From assembly GCA_930972465.1 (NCBI GenBank), contig CAKNHF010000002.1, positions 89,714 through 153,713 of the forward strand: a stretch of DNA of 64,000 nucleotides, read 5' to 3'. The notes under the pieces were generated by a model. It did no database searches, had not been told where the DNA came from, and saw only the letters and a program-made list of their open reading frames with translations. Shown piece by piece: positions 34,899 through 43,644 of the stretch. The first letter of the stretch is position 1. Each line of letters begins with the position of its first letter. Source of the stretch: an uncultured Lachnospiraceae bacterium. GTDB taxonomy: Bacteria > Bacillota > Clostridia > Lachnospirales > Lachnospiraceae. Position numbers and translations under genes: made by a program.

Positions 34899-35668
34899 TC
34901 TATTATACTCCATATCGTTATCAATAAAAGCAGGCTCTCGAAAAGAGCGATCCCAACAATCTCCTTTTTCTTCGCCGGCCGTTCCTGTGACAGCACGCGG
35001 ATCGTCCCGTCATAGCATCTGGACTCCAGGGCGTCATAAAGCGCGTCGGAGCGCCTCATCGACTGAACAAAGAGTGCAGACGCCATTGCTCCGAATGAGC
35101 GGACTTTTGTTCTGTAATCCCGGTTTCCCAGCCTGGACTCCTGGGCTGTCATGATCGCGGACGCTGTTTCCAGGAGCAGAAAAATAAACCGGTAGATCAG
35201 CATCATCAGTTCGATCAGAAGAGTCGGCAGACGCATCTTTCTGAGCACTTCCAGAATGTCTGTCATCGTCGTGTTCAATGACAGAAAATACAGGCAGGTC
35301 ACCGCCGAGAGCGCCGTGATCCAGAGACGGCACACACGGGTCAGAGAGGCAGTGCTTCCTGTAAGATACCATTCCCCTATCCGGAATGCAAAGGCGTCCA
35401 TCGGAGCCCGCGACAGATCGATCAGCATCGCTGCGGTTCCGAGGAGCAGGAACGCCGCCGGAACAAGCAGCAGCTTTATATAATGGGAAAGAGGGATCTT
35501 CCCCTTTCCCACAGTCAGAATACCATTTGCAAGAAAGACAAGTACCGCTGCCGCAGCCGAGCGGCTCACGATGCAAAACACAAGAGACAGTACGGCATAC
35601 ACGAACTTCTCTGTCGCATTCACATATCGGAGCTTCGACTGATAGCAGAGTTTATCTATGAGGATCAT
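34895..35668 (-). CDS. cbiQ: Cobalt ECF transporter T component CbiQ
   Basis: Transmembrane coupling subunit linking CbiM/N to CbiO. The 257-residue protein has about five helices and the two cytoplasmic coupling motifs of ECF T-components (ESRLGNRDYRTKVRSFG and the later ALESRCYDGTIRVLSQE, both with the A-R-G-like arginine). The ATG at 35668 (MILIDKLCYQSK) has GGGGG upstream, so the first 17 residues of the open frame are not translated. It overlaps the cbiN 3' end by 17 bp and cbiO by 4 bp. Confidence 0.93.
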   Translation of the reverse strand: MILIDKLCYQSKLRYVNATEKFVYAVLSLVFCIVSRSAAAAVLVFLANGILTVGKGKIPLSHYIKLLLVPAAFLLLGTAAMLIDLSRAPMDAFAFRIGEWYLTGSTASLTRVCRLWITALSAVTCLYFLSLNTTMTDILEVLRKMRLPTLLIELMMLIYRFIFLLLETASAIMTAQESRLGNRDYRTKVRSFGAMASALFVQSMRRSDALYDALESRCYDGTIRVLSQERPAKKKEIVGIALFESLLLLITIWSIIE

Positions 35669-36038
35669 CTGTATCCCCCGATCCTGTACAGGCGCGCTCC
35701 CCTCCCGAAGCAGGCACATCCCCTTCCTGCCCTGTGGCTTTCATCCATTTCTTCCGCTCCACAAAACGTCCCATAAAAAAGGCGATCACTCCGACTCCAA
35801 TCCCTGTCTGCACGCAGAAGATCAGACTCTCCACTTCCCCGGGGAGCTCTCCGCCAAGGGCAGTTTCCAGTACTGGAGTAAACCAGGGCGTATATTCTCC
35901 CCGGATTTCCTCGACCATAACACTTCCCGCGTCATCTGATCCGCCGAACTCCGTATTTCTGAGTGCGAACAGAGGTACTGCCGCGATCAGAACCGCGGCC
36001 ACCAGAAGAATGATAACAGTCTTTGTGTTTTTCGACAT
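35652..36038 (-). CDS. cbiN: Cobalt transport protein CbiN, extended C-terminus
   Basis: Auxiliary subunit required for cobalt uptake with CbiM. The 128 residues comprise an N-terminal helix (VIILLVAAVLIAAVPLFAL), an extracytoplasmic loop with FGGSDDAGSVMVEEI and YTPWF, and a second helix (LIFCVQTGIGVGVIAFFMG), as expected. About 30 additional hydrophilic C-terminal residues after the second helix extend past the usual end. The ATG at 36038 has AAAGGAGG upstream; it lies next to the cbiM stop. Confidence 0.92.
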   Translation of the reverse strand: MSKNTKTVIILLVAAVLIAAVPLFALRNTEFGGSDDAGSVMVEEIRGEYTPWFTPVLETALGGELPGEVESLIFCVQTGIGVGVIAFFMGRFVERKKWMKATGQEGDVPASGGERACTGSGDTDDPHR

Positions 36039-36039
36039 C

Positions 36040-36795
36040 TTATTTCGCCTCCTTTTTCCTGAGAAATCCGATACTCTTAAGCTCCGGTCCGGCATAAGTC
36101 TCCAGTCCGATCACGATCACCACCGTAAGGATCCCCTCAATGACTGCAAGGGGAAGCTGTGTTGGGGCAAAGACGCCCAGGAATTTCAATGCGGAAGCGC
36201 CCACACCGCCTGCCTCCGAAGGATAGGCAAGGGCAAGCTGGATGCTGGTGACACAGTATGTAAACAGATCTCCCAGAAACGCTGCCAGGAAGACGCTTAC
36301 CCGGCGGTTTACCTTCAATTTTCTGCACAGATGATACAGGCCGAAAGAAACGAAAGGTCCTGCGACCGCCATGGAAAATGTATTCGCACCCAGCGTGGTC
36401 AGTCCTCCGTGAGCCAGGAGCACCGCCTGGAACAGAAGAACGATGATCCCCAGTATGCTCACTGCCGCCGGTCCCAGAAGGATGGCTCCCAGTCCGGTCC
36501 CGGTCATATGGGAACAGCTCCCCGTAACAGACGGGATCTTCAGCGAGGAGATCACAAAGATAAACGCTCCCGCCATGGCGATCAGCGTCATGTTTCTCCT
36601 GTTTTCCCTTACCTTGTTTTTCAGTGAGACAAATCCTGCGATCAGAAACGGCAGGCAGATAACTCCCCATGCCACGCAGTATCCTGCCGGCAGGTAGCCC
36701 TCCATGATATGCATCGCATTGGATGCGGGCGCGACGGCGAACACCGCGGCCAGCGCGATGGATGCCTTCAATAAGATCTTTTCTTTTTTTGTCAT
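36040..36795 (-). CDS. cbiM: Cobalt ECF transporter S component CbiM
   Basis: Substrate-specific membrane subunit. The 251 residues begin with a leader (KASIALAAVFAVAPASNA) cut before MHIMEGYLP, the conserved Met-His-Ile that ligands cobalt at the mature N-terminus. Further CbiM signatures are VTGSCSHMTGTGLGAILLGP (metal-binding His) and LAHGGLTTLGANTFSMAVAGP. About seven helices. GGAGAGG precedes the ATG. First gene of cbiMNQO-cbiK, with a cobalamin riboswitch directly upstream. Confidence 0.96.
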   Translation of the reverse strand: MTKKEKILLKASIALAAVFAVAPASNAMHIMEGYLPAGYCVAWGVICLPFLIAGFVSLKNKVRENRRNMTLIAMAGAFIFVISSLKIPSVTGSCSHMTGTGLGAILLGPAAVSILGIIVLLFQAVLLAHGGLTTLGANTFSMAVAGPFVSFGLYHLCRKLKVNRRVSVFLAAFLGDLFTYCVTSIQLALAYPSEAGGVGASALKFLGVFAPTQLPLAVIEGILTVVIVIGLETYAGPELKSIGFLRKKEAK

Positions 36796-36974
36796 GCTTT
36801 TCCTCTCCTTTTTGTGACATTTCGTGCAGCCTCAGCCATTCCCGGCTGATCTGCTGTTCCTGCAGCCGCAAAAGGAAATATCCTGTCGCGACTGCCGAAT
36901 ACCTCCCAGGTGCCACAAAAACGAAAGAATCTGCAGCATACCCCGGTCATATTCCCGTAACCCCAATCTGAAAG

Positions 36975-37140
36975 TGAATATTCTGGCTCAGGGATCAACA
37001 CGACTGTCCCGCCTTCCCACAGGCTCTCTCGCCTGCAGTGGCCTTTGCTCCGCAAAAATGGGACGCCGCTCCTCCAATACAGCAACGGGTATTGCGCAGG
37101 ATTCGCACCTGACTTCCTCTGCTCTCTCAGATGTATGCAT
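36975..37140 (-). promoter_or_regulatory. Cobalamin riboswitch upstream of cbiMNQO-cbiK
   Basis: On the minus strand the B12-box and core elements are readable in order: GAGGAAGTCAGGTGCGAATCC, TGCGCAATACCCGTTGCTGTA, GCCACTGCAGGCGAGAG, GGGAAGGCGGGACAGTCG, and CCTGAGCCAGAA as the 3' core strand. The roughly 180 bases between aptamer and cbiM contain the expression platform, where the cbiM ribosome site is the likely target. It lies after cobO, so cobO is not behind this switch. Confidence 0.93.
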
Positions 37141-37164
37141 GGGTGAGCACAGTTATCACCGCAC

Positions 37165-37686
37165 TCAGTACTCTATCCCTTTTCTCGCCCGGATTCCCCG
37201 GTCAAAGGGATGTTTTACCTTGCGGATCTCCGATACATAATCGGCCAGTTCCACAAGAGACTGGTCCGGATCCCGCCCGGTCAGGACGACTTCCAGATAT
37301 TCCGGTTTCCCCCGCAGAAAACGAAGAGACTCATCGCGGTCGATCAGCCCATAGCGATATGCCGCCATAAACTCATCAATAACCAGCACATCCCAGGACC
37401 CTTCCGCTGTCTCCTCCACTATACGCATCCAGAGTCCGGCGTACATCTCCCGCACTTCTTTCTGCTCTTCTTCATTCAGCGTCTGAAAGAAACCATATGA
37501 TCTTTCCAGGTGAAGGACTTTGATCCGGGGGATCTCATCCAGTATTTTCAGTTCCCCGGAAAACTCATTCTTCAGGAACCGGGCGAACAGAACGTTCATA
37601 CCGCTTCCCGCGGCCCGCACGGCAAGCCCGATTGCCGCCGACGTTTTTCCTTTTCCGTCTCCGCAGTAAATATGGATCAGCCCCAT
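37165..37686 (-). CDS. cobO: Cob(I)yrinic acid a,c-diamide adenosyltransferase (CobO/BtuR/CobA type)
   Basis: Transfers the 5'-deoxyadenosyl group of ATP to cob(I)alamin or cob(I)yrinic acid diamide. The 173 residues have the atypical P-loop IYCGDGKGKTSAAIGLA at the N-terminus, WDVLVIDEFMAAYRYGLI (Walker B-like) and LTGRDPDQSLVELADYVSEI near the C-terminus, all characteristic of the CobA/CobO/BtuR fold. The ATG at 37686 has AGGGAGGTG six bases upstream. It precedes the cobalamin riboswitch and cbiM on the same strand. Confidence 0.94.
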   Translation of the reverse strand: MGLIHIYCGDGKGKTSAAIGLAVRAAGSGMNVLFARFLKNEFSGELKILDEIPRIKVLHLERSYGFFQTLNEEEQKEVREMYAGLWMRIVEETAEGSWDVLVIDEFMAAYRYGLIDRDESLRFLRGKPEYLEVVLTGRDPDQSLVELADYVSEIRKVKHPFDRGIRARKGIEY

Positions 37687-37900
37687 ATCCGCACCTCCCT
37701 GTAAAGTCTTCTTTATCTTAACACAGCACACTCTGATTGACAACCACACGGTACCGCTTCAAGCTCCTGTACTTTCTGCATCTGTCAATGCAATCCTGCG
37801 CTTTTTACTCATGTATCCTTTTTCTTCCCGGCGTATGATAAAAACATACATCAAACACAACACACCGTTGTGCAAGTATAAGTAAGGAGGAATCAACATC

Positions 37901-38668
37901 ATGAAACCTGTTTTAGAAGCCAGGCAGCTTTCGAAGAGATATCCCGGCGGTCCCGGTCCCGCACTGGACAGCGTGACATTTTCTGTGGATCGTGGCGAAT
38001 TCGTGGGGATCATGGGTGCTTCCGGTTCGGGCAAGACCACCCTTCTAAATGTCCTTTCCACCATAGACCGCCCTACTTCCGGAAAGATCCTGATCAGCGG
38101 AACAGACCTCGGAACATTGAACGACAGTGACGGAGCTGGCTTCCGGAAAGACCGGCTTGGATTCATCTTCCAGGAGTATTTTCTACTTGACAGCCTGACG
38201 ATACGAGAGAATATCTCCGTACCTCTTGCGTTGAAGAAAATCCCCGCCAGAAAAATTTCCGCCGCCGTACAGCGGCTTGCGGAACGGTTTGGCATTGCCG
38301 GACAGCTCGACAAATACCCCGCCGAACTTTCCGGTGGTCAGCGCCAGAGAGCTTCCGCCGCCAGAGCCATCATAAAAAGGCCGGATATCCTGTTTGCCGA
38401 TGAACCCACAGGAGCTCTTGACTCCGCCTCTTCTACGGGACTGCTGAATGTCCTAAGTGAGGCGAACCGGGAACTTCAGACTACGATCCTTATGGTGACC
38501 CATGACGCCTATGCCGCCAGCTTTGCAGACCGAATCCTGATCTTCCGGGACGGACACATCGTAAGCGAGCTGTTCCGTACCGGAGACCGTCAGGATTTCT
38601 ACCGGGATATCGCATCGGAAACCGCAAGACTGGACGGACTGAGAACGCAGCCGCGTCAGCATGTATGA
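37901..38668 (+). CDS. BceA-like ABC transporter ATPase
   Basis: A 255-residue ATPase of the MacB/BceA peptide-exporter type: Walker A GASGSGKTT, Q-loop FIFQEYFLLDSLTIRENI, signature LSGGQRQRASAARAI, Walker B ILFADEPTGALDSAS and H-loop MVTHDAYAASFADRI. The YFLLDSLT Q-loop and DEPTGALDS are typical of bacitracin/lantibiotic-resistance Bce modules. AAGGAGG precedes the ATG. It is the first gene of a four-gene plus-strand operon with its permease (30 bp), histidine kinase and response regulator. Confidence 0.92.
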   Translation: MKPVLEARQLSKRYPGGPGPALDSVTFSVDRGEFVGIMGASGSGKTTLLNVLSTIDRPTSGKILISGTDLGTLNDSDGAGFRKDRLGFIFQEYFLLDSLTIRENISVPLALKKIPARKISAAVQRLAERFGIAGQLDKYPAELSGGQRQRASAARAIIKRPDILFADEPTGALDSASSTGLLNVLSEANRELQTTILMVTHDAYAASFADRILIFRDGHIVSELFRTGDRQDFYRDIASETARLDGLRTQPRQHV

Positions 38669-38698
38669 ACAGATCAAAAAAGATTGGAGACTTTCTGA

Positions 38699-40735
38699 AT
38701 GAATACATTAACCATATCCCTGAAAAATATACGGAAAAATCTTTCCTTTTACGCCCTGTACCTGTTTTCCGCCGCTTTCGTCATCACCGTGTTCTTTGCC
38801 TTTCTCTCTTTCTCCATGGACGATATCATCGTGGAGAAGATTTCCTCTGACGGGCGTGTGGAATCCATGTGCAGGACGGTCTCGATCTTCCTGATGGCTT
38901 TCGTCATCTTCTACATGACGTATTCCAACCGCTTCTTTCTCCGCAGACGTACCGAAGAACTGGGCATCTATGCCCTCCTGGGATACCGAAGGACTTCCAT
39001 CCTTGCTCTCCTGTGCTGTGAAAATGTCTTTCTCTGCACCGGAGCTCTGCTTCTCGGACTCTTTTTCGGCTCCTGCCTTCATCGTGGAATTGTTCTCGCC
39101 GTAACTGCTTTGCTGGACTTGAATGTGGATCCTTCCGGCATCCCCTTTTTTTGCCCCCGCGCCGCAGCATATACGGCGGGCTTTCTCCTGGTGGTCATCC
39201 TGCTTCTCTCTGCCTCCAATGCCTCTGTCCTCCTCCGTACTTCCCTCATCGGACTGGTCCGGTGCCGGAAGAAAGCGGAAAAGAAGATGAAATTCCATCG
39301 TCTCCCGGCTGTGGCCGGACTGGCGATGACCGGGGCCGGATATCTCCTCGCACTGGATATCCTCCGGGGTGAGGATTCCATCTGGATCACCTCCGGCTTT
39401 TATCTCACCGGTATGATCACCCTGTCTCTCGTCGTTTGCGGGACAGTGCTTTTTATTTCTGCCTTTCTTCCTTTTCTGCTTAACAGGGAAAGAAAAGACG
39501 AGGATCGATTTTATACGCCGAGCCGGATCATCCTGATCCCCGGTTTTATCTACCGGATTCGTTCCGGAGCAAGGACACTGATTATGCTCTCCCTGCTGTC
39601 CGCCGCTGCGCTCACTGTTTCCAGCGTCATGGCCCTCTCCCTTTACTATCCTGTGGCCGCGCTCTCCCGGATCACGCCCTCGGAGATTGAATTCCGGGTC
39701 ACGGAGGAGGATGAAATATCCGAAGCCAGGTCCCTCGTCATGCAGTATACCTCTGATCCCGGGGAAACCTCTTTCCTGGAAACAGATATTTATACCGTAA
39801 GCTCCGGTTCACCCGGGGAATATCTGCCGGCGGAATACAGTCTGGGAACAACAGATGCGGCTTCCAAAAGCAGCGGAAACTTAAGAGATCCCGGATTCAA
39901 ATGCATTTCCGTGAGCAGCCACCGTGCTCTCCTGAAGGCGCAGGGACGGGAGAAAGCTGCGGAACAGGTTCCTGCATTAAAAGACAATGAATGTATTCTG
40001 ATCAAATACGAGCCGAACCGGGACGGTTCCTCCGAAGCAGGCAGGACATATTCCCTTCAGGTGGGCAGCGAAGAAATAGCCGTAACTGTAAAGGAGACCA
40101 GCATGGAGAATTCTGTTTCTTTTGCAAACAGTGTAGGGACACTGATCGTCAGCGATGATCTCTTTCGGGAAATAGACAACTCAGCTCTTCCCTGTCGGCG
40201 CATCCTCAGCGTCAACGGAAATGGAGTCAGGGACAATGAACAGCTGTACAGCGCACTGAATCATTTTCTTGAAGGAAGCCCTTATCTTCAGGGACATTCC
40301 CACCGCCAGAGAGAACTGCTCTCTGTAAACAGTTCCACTTTCCTGCTCATCGGATTTTTGGTTGTGCTGTTCTTTATCGCCTCAGGAAGCATTCTGTATT
40401 TCAACAATCTGACTGCGGTATCGGACAACAAAAACGATTACAGGATCCTCTGGAAAATGGGCTATTCACGGAAAAGGATACGCAGGATCATCCGCAGACA
40501 GGTCCTTGTCTTTTTCGCCATTCCTTTCCTGTTCGGCCTTCTGGATTGCATCTTTGCCTCTCTGGTCTACAAAAACGCGCTGATGCAGAATCTTCTGGGG
40601 AATTCTCTTCTCCTGTATCTGCCGGTACTTCTTGCAGTCCTGATGACCGGAGTGATATATTTGATATACTGGCTGATCACCGTGCACGCCTGCTGCCGCG
40701 CGGTCTTCACAGATTCAGGAACCGGGAGGACATAA
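38699..40735 (+). CDS. BceB-like FtsX-family ABC permease
   Basis: A 678-residue permease with ten predicted helices in the BceB layout: one, three, then two more N-terminal helices with RRRTEELGIYALLGYRR, a C-terminal group, and a large extracytoplasmic domain of about 200 residues (about 325-545) between helices seven and eight. The second FtsX copy reads FNNLTAVSDNKNDYRILWKMGYSRKRI in two pieces. Together with the BceA-like ATPase it probably removes peptide antibiotics from lipid targets. The ATG at 38699 has GGAG nine bases before it. Confidence 0.9.
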   Translation: MNTLTISLKNIRKNLSFYALYLFSAAFVITVFFAFLSFSMDDIIVEKISSDGRVESMCRTVSIFLMAFVIFYMTYSNRFFLRRRTEELGIYALLGYRRTSILALLCCENVFLCTGALLLGLFFGSCLHRGIVLAVTALLDLNVDPSGIPFFCPRAAAYTAGFLLVVILLLSASNASVLLRTSLIGLVRCRKKAEKKMKFHRLPAVAGLAMTGAGYLLALDILRGEDSIWITSGFYLTGMITLSLVVCGTVLFISAFLPFLLNRERKDEDRFYTPSRIILIPGFIYRIRSGARTLIMLSLLSAAALTVSSVMALSLYYPVAALSRITPSEIEFRVTEEDEISEARSLVMQYTSDPGETSFLETDIYTVSSGSPGEYLPAEYSLGTTDAASKSSGNLRDPGFKCISVSSHRALLKAQGREKAAEQVPALKDNECILIKYEPNRDGSSEAGRTYSLQVGSEEIAVTVKETSMENSVSFANSVGTLIVSDDLFREIDNSALPCRRILSVNGNGVRDNEQLYSALNHFLEGSPYLQGHSHRQRELLSVNSSTFLLIGFLVVLFFIASGSILYFNNLTAVSDNKNDYRILWKMGYSRKRIRRIIRRQVLVFFAIPFLFGLLDCIFASLVYKNALMQNLLGNSLLLYLPVLLAVLMTGVIYLIYWLITVHACCRAVFTDSGTGRT

Positions 40736-40737
40736 CG

Positions 40738-42303
40738 ATGAAACTGCTGACAACCAAACTGCTCTTTTTTCTGAACCATGTGGGAGTGCTCCTGTATGTA
40801 TGCGTTTTTCTATCTGCAGGCTTTCTCACCGGCAGCGCCGGACAGAATCCTTCGGCTGTCGTGCCGCTGATCCTGTCCGCACTGATTCTGGGTGATATCG
40901 TCTATATCAGTTTCCGGAACATAAAAGGCAGCCGGATCCTTACCCTGTTCTGTGCTCTGCTCGCGCTGGATGGCTGGTATATCCTGCTTGCTCCGGAGCC
41001 CCGATATATGTTCTCCCTCCTCTTTCTGATCCTGGGGCCGGTAATCGGATATCTGTCCGCCCGTTTTCTCCTCTACTTTTTATTTCAGGGCAGCGGATAC
41101 CGGTTCCGGAAAACAGCAGGGCTTCTCCTTGCACTTTTCCCCTGTGCGGCTGTCCTCGGACTTTTTTTCTCCCGGCGTGCCTACAGCCTTCTGTACGGGA
41201 TCCAGTTCTGCGGCACCCTGGCAGTCTTTATCTTCCTGCTGCTCTTTCACCGAAAGAGGGTGCTGTTTGTATTGAAAAGTGAGCGGCGTTCTCTGCTTGC
41301 CTCCTTTGGCGTCACACTATGTCTTTTTGCCGTATACTCCCTGTTTGCCGAAGGTATGGAAGGGGCAATGGAAAACTTCGGCATTTATCTTCCGGTCCTT
41401 CTCTTCTTTATGAGCGTTCATGGCATTGCGCTGAAGGAGAAAGGCCCTACGCCTTTTCTTTCCCTCCTGAGCAGGAAACAGATTTTAGTCCTGACCGGCT
41501 CAGCGCTTCTCCTCTGCGGAGCCGTGTCCGCCCTTTCCCGAGCAGGGATCGGAGGATTCTTTGTACTTGTGGATCTGTTCACCTGCCTGGTCTTCCTGTA
41601 CGGCCTCTGTATTGATCACAGTCTCCGTTCCCGCAATAATGCGGACCCTTACTCCGCCGCGCTTGACCGCCTGAGGGAGGAAGAACAGCTTCGGGAAGAA
41701 TTTGCCGATTATCTCCACGACGAAGTGCTTCAGGATCTGCACGCTGTCCGGAATCTTCTGAACTGTCCCGACCGTCCGGAGATGCTGGAACTTGCTTCAG
41801 ACACTCTGGACGGACTGAATGCCCGGATCCGTAAGCAGATGCAGAACTACCACCCGGTTCTCCGCCGGGGACTGACTCCCCGGGAAAACTATAGCATGCT
41901 CATAGAAACGGTTTCTGCGGCTTTTCCCGGACGGAAACTCCGGATCCGGTTCGACTGCCCGGAGGATCTCTTTCTCGTAGAGCCTTATGATATGCTGATC
42001 TTCCGGATCATCCGGGAACTGCTCACCAACATATACAAGCATTCTGACGGAGATCAGGCTCAGATATCACTGTCCCAGAAAAAAGCCGTAATCCGTCTGG
42101 CCGTAAGTGACAATGGGAGCTTTGTCTCGCCGGATTCTGAACCTTCTTCTCCGGCGGGGCACAAAGGGCTTGTCTCCATACAGGATCGCATCTCGTCACT
42201 GGGCGGCATTGTAGCGATCCGCTCCGGCATCCCCTCAGGCTGTGAGATACAGATCACACTTCCCATGAAAGGAGAGAATTCTTATGAACATTTTACTGGT
42301 TGA
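40738..42303 (+). CDS. Membrane sensor histidine kinase, HisKA_3-like (NarL-type partner)
   Basis: A 521-residue kinase. About nine membrane helices fill residues 1-300, with no large extracellular domain. The dimerisation/phosphoacceptor segment has the His in REEFADYLHDEVLQDLHAV, resembling the HD(E/Q)xxQ box of NarX/LiaS-type kinases. The HATPase domain shows IIRELLTNIYKHSDG (N box), LAVSDNGSFVSP and GHKGLVSIQDRISSLGG. The ATG at 40738 follows GGGAGGA two bases past the permease stop; 192 bp of open frame upstream is overlap with the permease gene. It overlaps the response regulator gene by 20 bp. Confidence 0.88.
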   Translation: MKLLTTKLLFFLNHVGVLLYVCVFLSAGFLTGSAGQNPSAVVPLILSALILGDIVYISFRNIKGSRILTLFCALLALDGWYILLAPEPRYMFSLLFLILGPVIGYLSARFLLYFLFQGSGYRFRKTAGLLLALFPCAAVLGLFFSRRAYSLLYGIQFCGTLAVFIFLLLFHRKRVLFVLKSERRSLLASFGVTLCLFAVYSLFAEGMEGAMENFGIYLPVLLFFMSVHGIALKEKGPTPFLSLLSRKQILVLTGSALLLCGAVSALSRAGIGGFFVLVDLFTCLVFLYGLCIDHSLRSRNNADPYSAALDRLREEEQLREEFADYLHDEVLQDLHAVRNLLNCPDRPEMLELASDTLDGLNARIRKQMQNYHPVLRRGLTPRENYSMLIETVSAAFPGRKLRIRFDCPEDLFLVEPYDMLIFRIIRELLTNIYKHSDGDQAQISLSQKKAVIRLAVSDNGSFVSPDSEPSSPAGHKGLVSIQDRISSLGGIVAIRSGIPSGCEIQITLPMKGENSYEHFTG

Positions 42304-42895
42304 CGACCACACCCTCTTCGCTGCCAGCCTTTCGGCTGCCCTGGAGGAATACGATGAAATTCAACATTTCATCTCCGCACAGGATGCGGAAAATCTGGAA
42401 GAACCGATCCTGAAGAACAGGATCGATATCGTCCTCATGGACATAAATCTGGGAAAGGACAGCGGTTCCGACGGGCTGGAAGCAGCCGCGCTGCTGCACA
42501 CTCGCCTTCCGGACATAAAGATCGTGATCCTGACCGGCTATGATCTCCCTGTATACCGCTACGAGGCAAAGAAAAACGGACTCAGAGGATTTCTAAATAA
42601 AAGTATCCGGCCGGAGGCTCTTGTAAAAGTACTGTCCGATGTCTATAACGGAAAGACCTGTTTCCCGGCAGAGAATGTCTCCGCTGTTCCCGAGGAGCTG
42701 ACCGCTGCGGAGAAGAAGATCCTGTCCCTGCTCTGCAGCGGGAAAAAGCGCAGAGATATCGCTGCAGAACTTTTTATCAGCGAGAGAACTCTCTCCAACC
42801 ATATCCAGCATATCTTTGAAAAACTGGACGTCTCCTCAACAGTAGAAGCCGTAACAAAAGCAATACAGGCGGGATATATCCCGCCCGTAATGTAG
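42284..42895 (+). CDS. LuxR/NarL-family response regulator
   Basis: A 203-residue DNA-binding response regulator. The receiver domain has the acidic pair in ILLVDDHTLF, the phosphoacceptor Asp in VLMDINLGKDSG, the switch Thr in IVILTGYD and Lys in FLNKSIRPE. The C-terminal LuxR-type helix-turn-helix is LTAAEKKILSLLCSGKKRRDIAAELFISERTLSNHIQHIF (given in parts). It overlaps the kinase gene and ends at the palindrome GGCGGGATATATCCCGCC within its last codons. Confidence 0.93.
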   Translation: MNILLVDDHTLFAASLSAALEEYDEIQHFISAQDAENLEEPILKNRIDIVLMDINLGKDSGSDGLEAAALLHTRLPDIKIVILTGYDLPVYRYEAKKNGLRGFLNKSIRPEALVKVLSDVYNGKTCFPAENVSAVPEELTAAEKKILSLLCSGKKRRDIAAELFISERTLSNHIQHIFEKLDVSSTVEAVTKAIQAGYIPPVM

Positions 42896-42944
42896 CAATC
42901 CTTCTTATTGCAAGCAAGTCTTGAACCGCCGTCATCGTCCCTGA

Positions 42945-43598
42945 TCACATGTTGCTCAGGTTCCGGAAAATCTTTGCAGTCCGGTAGAGGCAGATCAGTC
43001 TCATGACAGCCACGACTAAGAGCCCGATGATCGCTGTTATTGCCACAATCAGGCCAATCACCAGGGAAAATACCATGAAAAAGACGCTGCCGATTGCCAC
43101 GGCAAACATTCCAATATACCATCTCCAGAGCGATCTCCACTTCTCTGACAGTATGATATCCACTCCCATCAAAACAGCCGCATGCCCCCTGTACTCATTG
43201 TACTCTCCGATCAGAGCTGCAACTGCTGCCGGGAAACCCAAAAACATCGTCCACCCCGCACTGTCGCCGCTGCCGGGAAAGAAGAGTGTCGGTAGCGTAA
43301 CTATTACGGAAACCATCCCGCAGATCCCGGCCGTCCGATAATGCCGCTCCGCAGATGAAATTTTCAGTAAGACAAAATTGTAGATAAAAAGGCAGACAAT
43401 CTGCAGAATGATTCCCGGCCGATACAGTCCCGGCATCCATTCAATCAGGGTCTCATTGCTCAGAATCTCTGCCAGAGCCGATGGAATAAACAGCCAGAAA
43501 AGGATCCCTATTCCTTTTCCAAGGAGCTGCGCGCCCCGAATCACTTCCGGATCTTTGTTGTTCACTTCCGTTTCGTTCCCGAAATAATTTTGTTCCAT
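42945..43598 (-). CDS. Polytopic membrane protein, unknown
   Basis: A 217-residue protein with about six hydrophobic helices in three pairs (for example GKGIGILFWLFIPSALAEIL and FAVAIGSVFFMVFSLVIGLI) and a short acidic N-terminal stretch. I do not recognise a named family. GGAGGGG precedes the ATG. It is 46 bp downstream of cobK on the minus strand and may be cotranscribed, but nothing in it points to cobalamin metabolism. Confidence 0.72.
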   Translation of the reverse strand: MEQNYFGNETEVNNKDPEVIRGAQLLGKGIGILFWLFIPSALAEILSNETLIEWMPGLYRPGIILQIVCLFIYNFVLLKISSAERHYRTAGICGMVSVIVTLPTLFFPGSGDSAGWTMFLGFPAAVAALIGEYNEYRGHAAVLMGVDIILSEKWRSLWRWYIGMFAVAIGSVFFMVFSLVIGLIVAITAIIGLLVVAVMRLICLYRTAKIFRNLSNM

Positions 43599-43644
43599 GT
43601 TTTCCCCTCCTCCATACTCTTGTCTCAGAATCCAACATTCTTTT

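Noticed and set aside
36792-37085. Minus-strand open frame upstream of cbiM
   Set aside because: It overlaps the cobalamin riboswitch core and has no protein features.
37759-38313. Minus-strand open frame of 184 codons over the BceA-like gene
   Set aside because: It is antisense to a gene with complete ABC motifs.
42869-42886. Perfect palindrome at the end of the response regulator gene as terminator
   Set aside because: It lies within the coding sequence and is not followed by a T-run; operator use is possible but unsupported.
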